From Anaerolineae bacterium (GTDB lineage Bacteria; Chloroflexota; Anaerolineae; JAAYZQ01), in assembly GCA_016929795.1 (NCBI GenBank), contig JAFGIA010000451.1:1-13121 (forward strand): a stretch of DNA of 13,121 bases. The letters are read 5' to 3'. Positions 6,622 to 13,080 of this stretch are shown here, in pieces; the first letter of the stretch is position 1; every line of letters begins with the position of its first letter. A program made the translations under genes and the position numbers. The notes under the pieces are model-generated. The model worked only from the letters and a program-made list of their open reading frames with translations. It was not told where the DNA came from and searched no databases.

Positions 6622-8396
6622 CTCGTCACCACGTCGCTTGATTTTGCTTTATCGCCACCCAGCACGCGCGACAACAGGTGTCGTGCAAAGTAACATGCGG
6701 CACTCGGCAGGTTGAGCTTGAGCCCTCTCAGCGGTACATTTAGCTCTGTCTTGTCGCACACCGTCGACAGGTTCGCATTGTCCACCTGCGGCTTGATCGC
6801 ACGCAATAGTTTCGCCCGCTGTTCTGGATCCTCGATGCTCAGAATGTCGTCCACCTGCGCGATGAGCCGCCGCGCCTTACCGATCCGTGCTTCTGTCGCC
6901 GCCGCCTGATTTACGTCCACCAGGCCATACTCCGCCTTGAGCCGGTTCAGCCGCAGCCCCGCTTCGTACGTGCTGTCGACGATCTCGTCGCGGTTCATCC
7001 ATTCTGTCTCATAGTTCAGCACATATTTCCAGCTCGGCTGCACCAGTGCCTGCCTGTGCTCCTCCAGCGTCCGGGCGAAAAACCGGTACCCGTACCGCGC
7101 CGGGTTCTCAAACACCGGGCTGCCCGGATCGAGAAAGGGTGCCAGTGGCGAGATGAATGGGATGAGTCTCCGTTGTGGACCCGGGTCCACATCTCGCATC
7201 AGATATTCGCAGTAATCCACCGTGTCCATCACCGACTGATAGTCCTGCTTGGGGAGCCCGATCATAAAGAACACGTCCAGCCGCTGCACCCCCGCTTCCA
7301 ACGCGTAGCGCATTGTCGGCTCCATCTGCGCGTTCGTGTATCGTCGCCCAAACGCCCGCCGCACCTCGTCGTGGTGAGTCTCGAGCGACACCTCGAGGGT
7401 CCAGTTGGGCATCGCTTGCGCTACCCGCTCGATGAATGTCCTGTCGGCCGCATCGAACAGCTCCAGGATCACCGGCCCCTGGTAGCCGTGGATCGCCCGC
7501 AGGAATCTGTCAGTGTATTCTTCTCCCGGCTGGCGGATGTCACCCAGGATGAACACCGGCCCCTTGCTAAACCGCGAGATATTTCGAATGTCCTGCGCCA
7601 GCTCCTCTGGCGCCCTGTATGCCGGCTTCTGTCGCTTGTGCAGTGCCGCGAATGTCGCCGCCGATCCACCACACGTCTTGCACCCGTGCGTGCATCCACG
7701 CACACTCAGCGCCGCCGTGATCGGATATCCCAGCCATCCCTTGAACGGCACAAAGCTGGCCAGGTCCCTGTACCGTGCCACTGCCCGCACCACATAGCTA
7801 TAATCGATCAACACGTGGTCCAGGTTGTCCGGGCTGTACGTGATCTCGTTTGCCTGCACGCTCCCATCCGGCGCCTGCCACGTCAGGTTGGGGATCTCTG
7901 TCAGTGCCGGTGCCCCATCCGCGGCCATCAGGTGCCGCATCAACTGCAGCACCGGTTCCTCTGTCGAATCGCCGCGCACCACAAAGTCGACCTCCGGCAG
8001 CCGCACCAGCTCCTCGTGATAGTACGTCGACGAGAACCCGCCAAACATCACGGGGATCTCTGGATGGTACTTTTTGCACAACCTGGCTACTTCGATTGCC
8101 CCATGGGCGTGGGGCATCCAGTGCAGGTCGATGCCAAACACGGCCGGCTTGAGGCGACGAATCATCTTCTCTGCGTCGAACCGCTCGCTGTTGAGCATGC
8201 GCACCGCCAGGTTCACAATTCGCACGCGAATGCCGCGTCGCTCCAGGTACTCGGCGATCGTCGTCAGCCCGATCGGGTACATCTCAAACACCGGTGTGCT
8301 CGGCACCAGGTCACTCACCGGGCCGTATAGGATCGACTTTTTCCGGAAATCATACACGCTGGGCGCGTGCAGCAAAACAAGGTTAGCTTGTGGCAT
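6618..8396 (-). CDS. B12-binding/radical SAM protein, Ta0216-like
   Basis: This 592-residue protein has an N-terminal cobalamin-binding-like Rossmann domain (about 1-160: FEMYPIGLTTIAEYLERRG, PVMFGGFSSTYYHEELVRLPEVDFVVRGD in two blocks). A radical SAM domain follows, with the cluster-binding Cys235-x3-Cys239-x2-Cys242 in RGCTHGCKTCGG and later FFMIGLPKQDY. The C-terminal region (about 430-592) is helical. The layout and length match the TIGR04190-type family as I remember it; the reaction of that family is not known. Radical SAM enzymes cleave S-adenosylmethionine at a [4Fe-4S] cluster, and cobalamin-dependent members often methylate unreactive carbons. I chose ATG 8396 because GGAG lies 7 nt upstream; an upstream GTG (8426) would add ten residues without a comparable site. 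The gene starts 35 bp after the MoxR gene and overlaps the kinase by four bases. Confidence 0.9.
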   Translation of the reverse strand: MPQANLVLLHAPSVYDFRKKSILYGPVSDLVPSTPVFEMYPIGLTTIAEYLERRGIRVRIVNLAVRMLNSERFDAEKMIRRLKPAVFGIDLHWMPHAHGAIEVARLCKKYHPEIPVMFGGFSSTYYHEELVRLPEVDFVVRGDSTEEPVLQLMRHLMAADGAPALTEIPNLTWQAPDGSVQANEITYSPDNLDHVLIDYSYVVRAVARYRDLASFVPFKGWLGYPITAALSVRGCTHGCKTCGGSAATFAALHKRQKPAYRAPEELAQDIRNISRFSKGPVFILGDIRQPGEEYTDRFLRAIHGYQGPVILELFDAADRTFIERVAQAMPNWTLEVSLETHHDEVRRAFGRRYTNAQMEPTMRYALEAGVQRLDVFFMIGLPKQDYQSVMDTVDYCEYLMRDVDPGPQRRLIPFISPLAPFLDPGSPVFENPARYGYRFFARTLEEHRQALVQPSWKYVLNYETEWMNRDEIVDSTYEAGLRLNRLKAEYGLVDVNQAAATEARIGKARRLIAQVDDILSIEDPEQRAKLLRAIKPQVDNANLSTVCDKTELNVPLRGLKLNLPSAACYFARHLLSRVLGGDKAKSSDVVTS

Positions 8397-8431
8397 CACT
8401 TTTCTCCACACTGCCGGGCCAAACACGCGCG

Positions 8432-9385
8432 CTACCTTGCACGCACGCGGGCTCCTGGCACGGGCACACTATCCAAAATCTCGCGGATTACGCTTCGTGG
8501 ATCGACATTCTTGATCCGCGCCGCTGGGCTGATAATCAGCCTGTGCGCCAGGGTCGGCATCGCCAGCGCTTTGATATCGTCCGGCTGCACATAGTCGCGC
8601 CCGTGCATCGCCGCGCGTGTCTGCCCCGTCCTGTACAGCGCGATGCTGCCTCTCGGACTCGCCCCCAGGTACACGTCGGGGTGCTTGCGCGTCGCCGTGA
8701 TCAGCCGCACAATATACTCCTTCACCAGGTCATCCAGGTACACGTCCCGGATCTGCTTCTGGACGTCGATCAGCTCCGCCGCCGTCACCACCTGCTCGAT
8801 GCGCGTCACCGGGTGTGTATGCTGCTGCTGGTCGAGCATCTTCATCTCGTCTATCGCTTCTGGATACCCCAGGCTGATGCGCAGCATGAACCGGTCGAGC
8901 TGCGCCTCCGGCAGTGGAAATGTTCCCTCGTACTCGATCGGGTTCTGCGTCGCCAGCACCAGGAACGGCTGCTCCATCGGGTACGTCACCCCGTCGACCG
9001 TGACCTGCCGCTCCTCCATCGCCTCCAGCAGTGCCGACTGTGTTTTGGGCGTCGCGCGGTTGATCTCGTCCGTTAGCACGATCTGCGCCAGCACGGGGCC
9101 CGGCCGAAACTCGAACTCTCTCGTCTTTTGATTGAACACCGACACACCCGTCACGTCGCTTGGCAGCATGTCGGGCGTGAACTGGATGCGCCGAAAGGTA
9201 CACCCCAACGACTTGGCCACTGACTTGGCCAGCATTGTCTTGCCCGTTCCAGGCACATCCTCGATCAGCAGGTGCCCTTCCGATAGCAACGCTATCGCTG
9301 TCAGCTCTACCGCCTCCGGCTTGCCGACGATCACCTGCTCCACATTGTCGACGATCCTTGTCGCGATTGTTTGAACGTTTTCCAT
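8432..9385 (-). CDS. moxR: MoxR-type AAA+ ATPase
   Basis: This cytoplasmic ATPase of 317 residues belongs to the MoxR family, chaperone-like proteins that help mature or remodel partner complexes. Motifs in order: Walker A DVPGTGKT (43-50), Walker [11 protein letters not shown] (102-111, Asp106/Glu107), sensor 1 ATQNP (145-149), [10 protein letters not shown] (158-167) with the likely arginine finger, and sensor 2 GASPRGS (241-247). The C-terminal lid is present. Start: ATG 9385 has GAGGAG about 6 nt upstream. The longer open frame to 9502 would run through the promoter at 9452-9460, so it is rejected. MoxR genes normally sit beside DUF58 and von Willebrand factor A genes; here the downstream partners are a radical SAM protein and a kinase. 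The assignment is secure, the client protein is not known. Confidence 0.94.
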   Translation of the reverse strand: MENVQTIATRIVDNVEQVIVGKPEAVELTAIALLSEGHLLIEDVPGTGKTMLAKSVAKSLGCTFRRIQFTPDMLPSDVTGVSVFNQKTREFEFRPGPVLAQIVLTDEINRATPKTQSALLEAMEERQVTVDGVTYPMEQPFLVLATQNPIEYEGTFPLPEAQLDRFMLRISLGYPEAIDEMKMLDQQQHTHPVTRIEQVVTAAELIDVQKQIRDVYLDDLVKEYIVRLITATRKHPDVYLGASPRGSIALYRTGQTRAAMHGRDYVQPDDIKALAMPTLAHRLIISPAARIKNVDPRSVIREILDSVPVPGARVRAR

Positions 9386-9451
9386 CTCGCACTCCTCAGT
9401 ATCGGCATTCTCTGCCTGGCACAGGTCAATAAATCGAGTCAACAGCGCTCG

Positions 9452-9460
9452 ATTATACCA
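9452..9460 (-). promoter_or_regulatory. Extended -10 promoter for the MoxR/radical SAM/kinase genes
   Basis: On the minus strand TGGTATAAT (9460-9452) is a perfect -10 with the extended TGn element. No good -35 is found at 16-18 bp (TTACCC at 18 bp is the nearest), as is common for extended -10 promoters. Transcription would start near 9445, leaving a leader of about 60 nt to ATG 9385. Confidence 0.7.
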
Positions 9461-9516
9461 GCTTTTTGCCGAAAAGGGTAATTCAGCACGCACCAAAGGC
9501 ACCCTACCATCTGTGC

Positions 9517-9535
9517 CGCAATCCTCCGGATTGTG
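9517..9535. promoter_or_regulatory. Inverted repeat between divergent promoters
   Basis: An 8-bp stem (9517-9524 with 9528-9535, including one G-T pair; core CAATCC/GGATTG) has a 3-nt centre and lies between the minus-strand promoter at 9452-9460 and the plus-strand promoter at 9595-9623. It could be an operator or a hairpin. GTGCC or its complement occurs five times in 9418-9570. The rest of the divergent gap (9461-9594) shows no gene. Confidence 0.35.
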
Positions 9536-9594
9536 CCCTCGCCAGCCCTCGGCCAGTTGTGCTACGTGCCGGTCGTCCCCCCTCTGCTCCTAAA

Positions 9595-9623
9595 TTGACA
9601 ACTTTTCCTCCCCGTGTTATAGT
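9595..9623 (+). promoter_or_regulatory. Sigma70-type promoter for the phosphate transporter genes
   Basis: A perfect TTGACA (9595-9600), a 17-bp spacer and TATAGT (9618-9623, 5/6 match) place a start near 9629. The transcript would have a leader of about 95 nt before the transporter ATG at 9725, containing two hairpins, the second an intrinsic terminator. No clear Pho-box-like repeats were recognised. Confidence 0.88.
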
Positions 9624-9628
9624 TATGG

Positions 9629-9706
9629 ATACTCAGGCCCGGGACAAGTTCCTGGGACATAAAGGAGCGCAAACGGGAGAGCCCGGATGGTCTCCCTTTT
9701 ATTTTA
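9629..9706 (+). promoter_or_regulatory. Structured leader ending in an intrinsic terminator, ahead of the phosphate transporter
   Basis: Within the predicted leader, hairpin 1 pairs CCCGGGA (9638-9644) with TCCTGGG (9650-9656) around a 5-nt loop, with one G-U pair. Hairpin 2 pairs GGGAGA-CC (9675-9680, 9682-9683; G9681 bulged) with GGTCTCCC (9689-9696), followed at once by TTTTATTTTAT (9697-9707). Hairpin 2 is a textbook intrinsic terminator placed between promoter and gene. The right arm of hairpin 1 can also pair five bases with the loop region of hairpin 2 (9682-9686), giving a possible switch or pseudoknot. I do not recognise a known riboswitch class. It could act as a transcription attenuator or make a terminated RNA of about 75 nt. 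Confidence 0.65.
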
Positions 9707-9707
9707 T
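9675..9707 (+). terminator. Intrinsic terminator inside the transporter leader
   Basis: An 8-bp stem with one bulged G and a 5-nt loop (CGGAT) is followed by TTTTATTTTAT. It lies only 18 bp before the transporter ATG (9725), downstream of a strong promoter, so it must be bypassed for transporter expression from that promoter. Confidence 0.75.
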
Positions 9708-9724
9708 CAGGTACAGGTCTCAAT

Positions 9725-10708
9725 ATGCCGGCAATTCTGATCGTCATCATAGCTATCGCCCTGATCTTTGACTTTTTGAACGGATTCCACGATGCCAGCA
9801 ACATCGTGGCTACCATGATCTCGTCTCGCGCCATGTCACCGCGCAACGCTCTCGCCCTCACCGCCGCCGCCGAGCTCGCTGGCCCCTTTCTCTTTGGCGT
9901 CGCCGTCGCCACCACTATTGGCAGCGAGGTCGCCGATCCGGCCGCCCTCTCCAGCGCCGTCATCATTGCCGCCCTCCTCGGTGCCATCACCTGGAACCTG
10001 ATCACCTGGTACTTTGGCTGGCCTTCCAGCACCTCCCACGCCCTCATCGGCGGTCTCATGGGGGCCGTGATCGTCGCAGAAGGCCTGGCCCCCGTCCGTT
10101 GGGGCGGTCTCGAAAAGGTGCTCATTGCCCTTCTCGTGTCTCCCTTGCTGGGCTTTTTGTGCGGTTTCCTGGTGTTGCGCATCATCTATTTCCTGGCGCG
10201 CGGCGCCACGCCTGGCGTCAACACCCTGTTCAAGCGTGCGCAGCTGGGCACTTCCCTTGCCCTTGCCCTCAGCCACGGCACCAACGACGCGCAAAAGACG
10301 ATGGGCATCATCGCCATGGCCATGGTCACCACCGGCTACACCCAGCAGTTCCACGTCCCCTGGTGGGTGATTGCCCTCAGCGCCAGCGCCATCGCCCTCG
10401 GCACCGCCACGGGCGGCTGGCGTCTCATCGAGACTCTGGGCGGCAAATTCTTTAAAATCCGGCCCGTCCACGCCTTTGGCTCGCAGATCACCTCGGCCGG
10501 CATCATCCTCGGCGCGGCCCTTCTCGGCGGCCCCGTCAGCACTACTCAGGTTGTCAGCTCTGCGATTATGGGCGCCGGTTCGGCCGACCGTGTCTCCAAA
10601 GTGCGCTGGACTGTCGCGCGCGACATTGCCATCGCCTGGATCCTGACCATCCCCATCTCGGGACTCGTGGCTGCCGGTCTTTATCTACTCGTCTCGCTCG
10701 TCATCTAG
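9725..10708 (+). CDS. pit: Pit-family inorganic phosphate transporter
   Basis: This 327-residue integral membrane protein of the PiT family (Pfam PHO4) takes up phosphate, usually with protons or as a metal-phosphate complex. Both halves of the internal duplication carry signature motifs: FDFLNGFHDASN (15-26) and SHGTNDAQKTMG (183-194), each with the Gly-x-(His/Asn)-Asp core, plus WPSSTSHALIGG (99-110) and GGPVSTTQVVSSAIMGAGSA (268-287). The rest is hydrophobic helices. The length fits the compact bacterial type without a large central loop. The ATG has AGGT six nt upstream, a moderate site. It is followed 33 bp later by the DUF47 gene, its common partner. Expression is probably controlled through the terminator-containing leader. 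Sulfate permease of the same family is possible but less likely given the DUF47 partner. Confidence 0.95.
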   Translation: MPAILIVIIAIALIFDFLNGFHDASNIVATMISSRAMSPRNALALTAAAELAGPFLFGVAVATTIGSEVADPAALSSAVIIAALLGAITWNLITWYFGWPSSTSHALIGGLMGAVIVAEGLAPVRWGGLEKVLIALLVSPLLGFLCGFLVLRIIYFLARGATPGVNTLFKRAQLGTSLALALSHGTNDAQKTMGIIAMAMVTTGYTQQFHVPWWVIALSASAIALGTATGGWRLIETLGGKFFKIRPVHAFGSQITSAGIILGAALLGGPVSTTQVVSSAIMGAGSADRVSKVRWTVARDIAIAWILTIPISGLVAAGLYLLVSLVI

Positions 10709-10741
10709 CTGCCGCCGGGCATTTGTTGTGGGAGGAATATC

Positions 10742-11368
10742 GTGGGAATCAAGGAATTCTTTAAACCCAAGCAAGATCGGTTCGTCGATCTCCTGATCAA
10801 ACAAGCCGAGATCACCCTCGAGGGCATGAATGCCCTCGAGGCATACATGAGAAAGCGCTCCGACAAATACGCGGCCGCCGTCACCCAGGCTGAAAAGGAG
10901 GCTGACGAGACGCGGCGCATCCTCATCGAAGATCTGAACCGCACGTTTGTCACCCCTATCGACCGCGAGGACATCTTTTCGCTATCGCGTGCCATTGACG
11001 ACGTCATGGACTATGCCTACACCACTGTCGAAGAGATGCGCATCCTCGATGTCGAGCCCAACGACTACCTGCGCCGCCTCGTCTCACTGCTGCAGGATGC
11101 CGCCGAAGAGATCCATCTCGCCATGCTTCGCCTGGTCGACCACCCTGGCGTTGCCGCCGAGCACGCCACCCGCGCCAAAGCACTCGAGAACCGCGTCGAG
11201 CGCGTCTATCGCGAGGCCGTCGCCGACCTCTTTTCCGGGCCCGAGGACATTCACCACGTGATGGGCATGCTCAAGCTCCGCGAGCTCTACCGCCACCTCA
11301 GCAACTGTGCCGACCGTGGCGACGAGGCGGCCAACATTATTCATGACATCGTCGTCAAGACCACCTGA
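10742..11368 (+). CDS. DUF47 (PhoU-like) partner of the phosphate transporter
   Basis: This 208-residue all-helical cytoplasmic protein is related to PhoU. Family members are encoded next to Pit transporters and are thought to regulate phosphate uptake and bind metal through acidic residues. Visible signatures: EKEADETRR (51-59), FVTPIDREDIFSLSRAIDDVMD (69-90, in two parts TPIDREDIF and RAIDDVMD) and ELYRHLSNCADRGDEAANII (181-200), the typical C-terminal motif. The start is GTG with GGAGG six nt upstream, a near-ideal ribosome-binding site, which settles the start. It lies 33 bp after pit and 31 bp before the synthetase-like gene, so the three are probably one operon. A perfect 12-bp inverted repeat lies within codons 25-34. 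Confidence 0.92.
   Translation: MGIKEFFKPKQDRFVDLLIKQAEITLEGMNALEAYMRKRSDKYAAAVTQAEKEADETRRILIEDLNRTFVTPIDREDIFSLSRAIDDVMDYAYTTVEEMRILDVEPNDYLRRLVSLLQDAAEEIHLAMLRLVDHPGVAAEHATRAKALENRVERVYREAVADLFSGPEDIHHVMGMLKLRELYRHLSNCADRGDEAANIIHDIVVKTT
10816..10841. repeat. Perfect 12-bp inverted repeat inside the DUF47 gene
   Basis: CCTCGAGGGCAT (10816-10827) and ATGCCCTCGAGG (10830-10841) are exact inverse copies separated by GA. Each arm also contains the palindrome CCTCGAGG. It encodes part of TLEGMNALEA, so it is in translated sequence about 75 nt from the start codon. In mRNA it would form a very stable stem, although the 2-nt centre forces opening of the innermost pairs. Confidence 0.6.
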
Positions 11369-11399
11369 TCGATCGGGTCACTTTTCAGAGGAGAGGGAC

Positions 11400-13004
11400 A
11401 TGCGCCTGACCAATTTGCTCGGCAAAACTCTTCGCGAGCCACCTTCCGACGCCCAGCTCGCCAGCCACCAGCTCCTGGTCCGTGCTGCCTGCCTGCGCGC
11501 CGTCGAGCCTGGTCTCTTTGCCTACTTGCCTCTTGGCCAGTGCGTTCTGCGCCGTCTCTACGCCCTGCTCGACGATGCCTTTGCCCCTCTCGGCATGCAG
11601 CACCTCCGCCTGCCCGCCGCCGACCAGCCTGATCAAACCACTCTCCTCCGCCTCGTCGCCCGCGAGGTAGATTCCTACCGGCAACTCCCCCTCCTTCTCC
11701 TCCACCACACAGCCGTGCACGAGCCCGAACCCCGTGTGCGCACCGGCCTTTTGGGTGCGGCCATCCGCCCTGCTGCCACCGTGTACGTCTTGGGCGGGGG
11801 CGAAGCATCCGCTGCACCCCTTTCCGAGGCCACTTTCCTTGTTGAAGAAGCACTCTGCCGTGCCTTTGACGCCTGTGGCCTGGCCCCCTTCTGGGCTGGC
11901 GCCGGTGATGCAGGCCGCAAGGGCAGCCGCTACGCCTACCTGCCCCACGATGCCGGCGACGAGGACCTCGTCCGTTGTCCGGCGTGCGCCTACGCCGCGC
12001 CCCGCCCCTGGGCCACTACCCGCTGGCCCGAACCGCCTGGTGATCCGGAGCTGCCTACCCAAGAGATCGAGACGCCTGGCTGCAACACCATCGTCGCCCT
12101 CGCCGCATTCCTCGACATCCCTGCCTCGAAAACCCTCAAGATGGTCTTTTACTCCGTCGAGGGAGCCGTCACCTGCCTCGTCATCCGTGGTGATCGCCAG
12201 ATCGACGAGGGGAAGCTTGCCCGCCTCCTCGGCACCACCTGGTACTATCCCAGCATGGAGCACGAGCTGGCCGCCGTTGGCGCCGTCGGCGGCTACGCGT
12301 CGCCCATCGGCCTCGATCAGGCACGGGTCCGCGTCGTCGCCGACCCATCGATCCGTTCCGGCAAAAACTTTGTCAGCGGCGCCAACCGCCCCGACTATCA
12401 CATCCGCAATGTGAACGTCCCGCGCGATTTCCGGCCCGGCGAGTGGACAGACCTCGCGCTCGTCGAGTCTGGCGACCCCTGCCCCCACTGCGGCGCCGCC
12501 CTCGTCGTCGAGCGCGCCTTTGTCCTCGCCCTCTCCACGGCACCGGCACTGGCCGCACCGCCAGCCGAGTACCTCGACGCCCAGGGCCGCGCAGCGCCTC
12601 TCTGGACCGCCACCTGGCACCTCGACCTGGCCCGCTTTATGGCCGCCGTCGTCGAGGCCCACCACGACGATCACGGCATCCTTTGGCCTGCCGCGTGCGC
12701 CCCTTTCGACATCCACCTCGTCGCCCTCGACCTCAACCGGCCAGAGGTCGCCGAGCGTGCCGAGGCTCTCTACGCCCACCTCCAGGCCCGTGGCCTTGCC
12801 GTTCTCTTTGACGACCGCGACGCCAGCGCCGGCGTCAAGTTCAACGACGCCGACCTGATTGGCGTCCCCCTGCGCCTCACCATCAGCAAGCGCGCCGTCG
12901 CCGAGGGCGTGGTCGAAGCCAAGCGGCGCTCCTCCTCTGAACGCCTCAAGCTCGACGACCCTGCTCTTGAGGCCGAGCTTGCTCGCCTGCTCGTCCGCTC
13001 GTAG
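11400..13004 (+). CDS. Prolyl-tRNA synthetase-like protein with degraded aminoacylation motifs
   Basis: This 534-residue protein has the layout of bacterial prolyl-tRNA synthetase. There is a motif 1-like segment (about 30-72, PGLFAYLPLGQCVLRRL). CPAC (193-196) and CPHC (361-364) flank a YbaK-type editing insertion (about 222-345: QEIETPGCNTIVALAAFLDI, ASKTLKMVFYS with the key Lys region, LVIRGDRQIDEGKL, SGANRPDYHIRNVNVPRDF). A well-kept anticodon-binding domain ends it (about 436-512: VLFDDRDASAGVKFNDADLIGVP). The catalytic core is eroded: the FRDEIRPR...MKDAYSF block of motif 2 is absent (about 100-150 reads HEPEPRVRTGLLGAAIRPA), GHIFQLG is lost, and motif 3, normally CYGIGVSR, reads TWHLDLARF. 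It is therefore probably not a working proline-charging enzyme; editing, tRNA binding or regulation are alternatives. The ATG has GAGGAGAGG upstream. It sits 31 bp after the DUF47 gene. No terminator is evident after it. Confidence 0.85.
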   Translation: MRLTNLLGKTLREPPSDAQLASHQLLVRAACLRAVEPGLFAYLPLGQCVLRRLYALLDDAFAPLGMQHLRLPAADQPDQTTLLRLVAREVDSYRQLPLLLLHHTAVHEPEPRVRTGLLGAAIRPAATVYVLGGGEASAAPLSEATFLVEEALCRAFDACGLAPFWAGAGDAGRKGSRYAYLPHDAGDEDLVRCPACAYAAPRPWATTRWPEPPGDPELPTQEIETPGCNTIVALAAFLDIPASKTLKMVFYSVEGAVTCLVIRGDRQIDEGKLARLLGTTWYYPSMEHELAAVGAVGGYASPIGLDQARVRVVADPSIRSGKNFVSGANRPDYHIRNVNVPRDFRPGEWTDLALVESGDPCPHCGAALVVERAFVLALSTAPALAAPPAEYLDAQGRAAPLWTATWHLDLARFMAAVVEAHHDDHGILWPAACAPFDIHLVALDLNRPEVAERAEALYAHLQARGLAVLFDDRDASAGVKFNDADLIGVPLRLTISKRAVAEGVVEAKRRSSSERLKLDDPALEAELARLLVRS

Positions 13005-13080
13005 CTGAGGGATTAAAGCCTCCTTCTGGCAGCTGATAGTGTATCTCTTTCGGTGGAAATCATTGCTTTCGCCGAGCGTC

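Noticed and set aside
7056..8330. A 424-codon plus-strand open frame antisense to the radical SAM gene
   Set aside because: The translation is His/Arg/Gln-rich with no domain. The opposite frame carries the radical SAM Cys motif.
9386..9502. Longer N-terminus for the MoxR ATPase (start at 9502)
   Set aside because: The extension crosses the promoter and has no family similarity. ATG 9385 has a strong ribosome-binding site and gives the standard MoxR start.
9629..9706. A known riboswitch class (fluoride, c-di-GMP, c-di-AMP, guanidine, TPP) in the transporter leader
   Set aside because: None of the conserved sequence blocks I know for these classes is present. Only generic hairpins plus a terminator can be supported.
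9627..9771. A small open frame starting at ATG 9626-9628 in the transporter leader, as a leader peptide
   Set aside because: The ATG coincides with the predicted transcription start, there is no ribosome-binding site, and the frame runs into the pit gene in a different phase.
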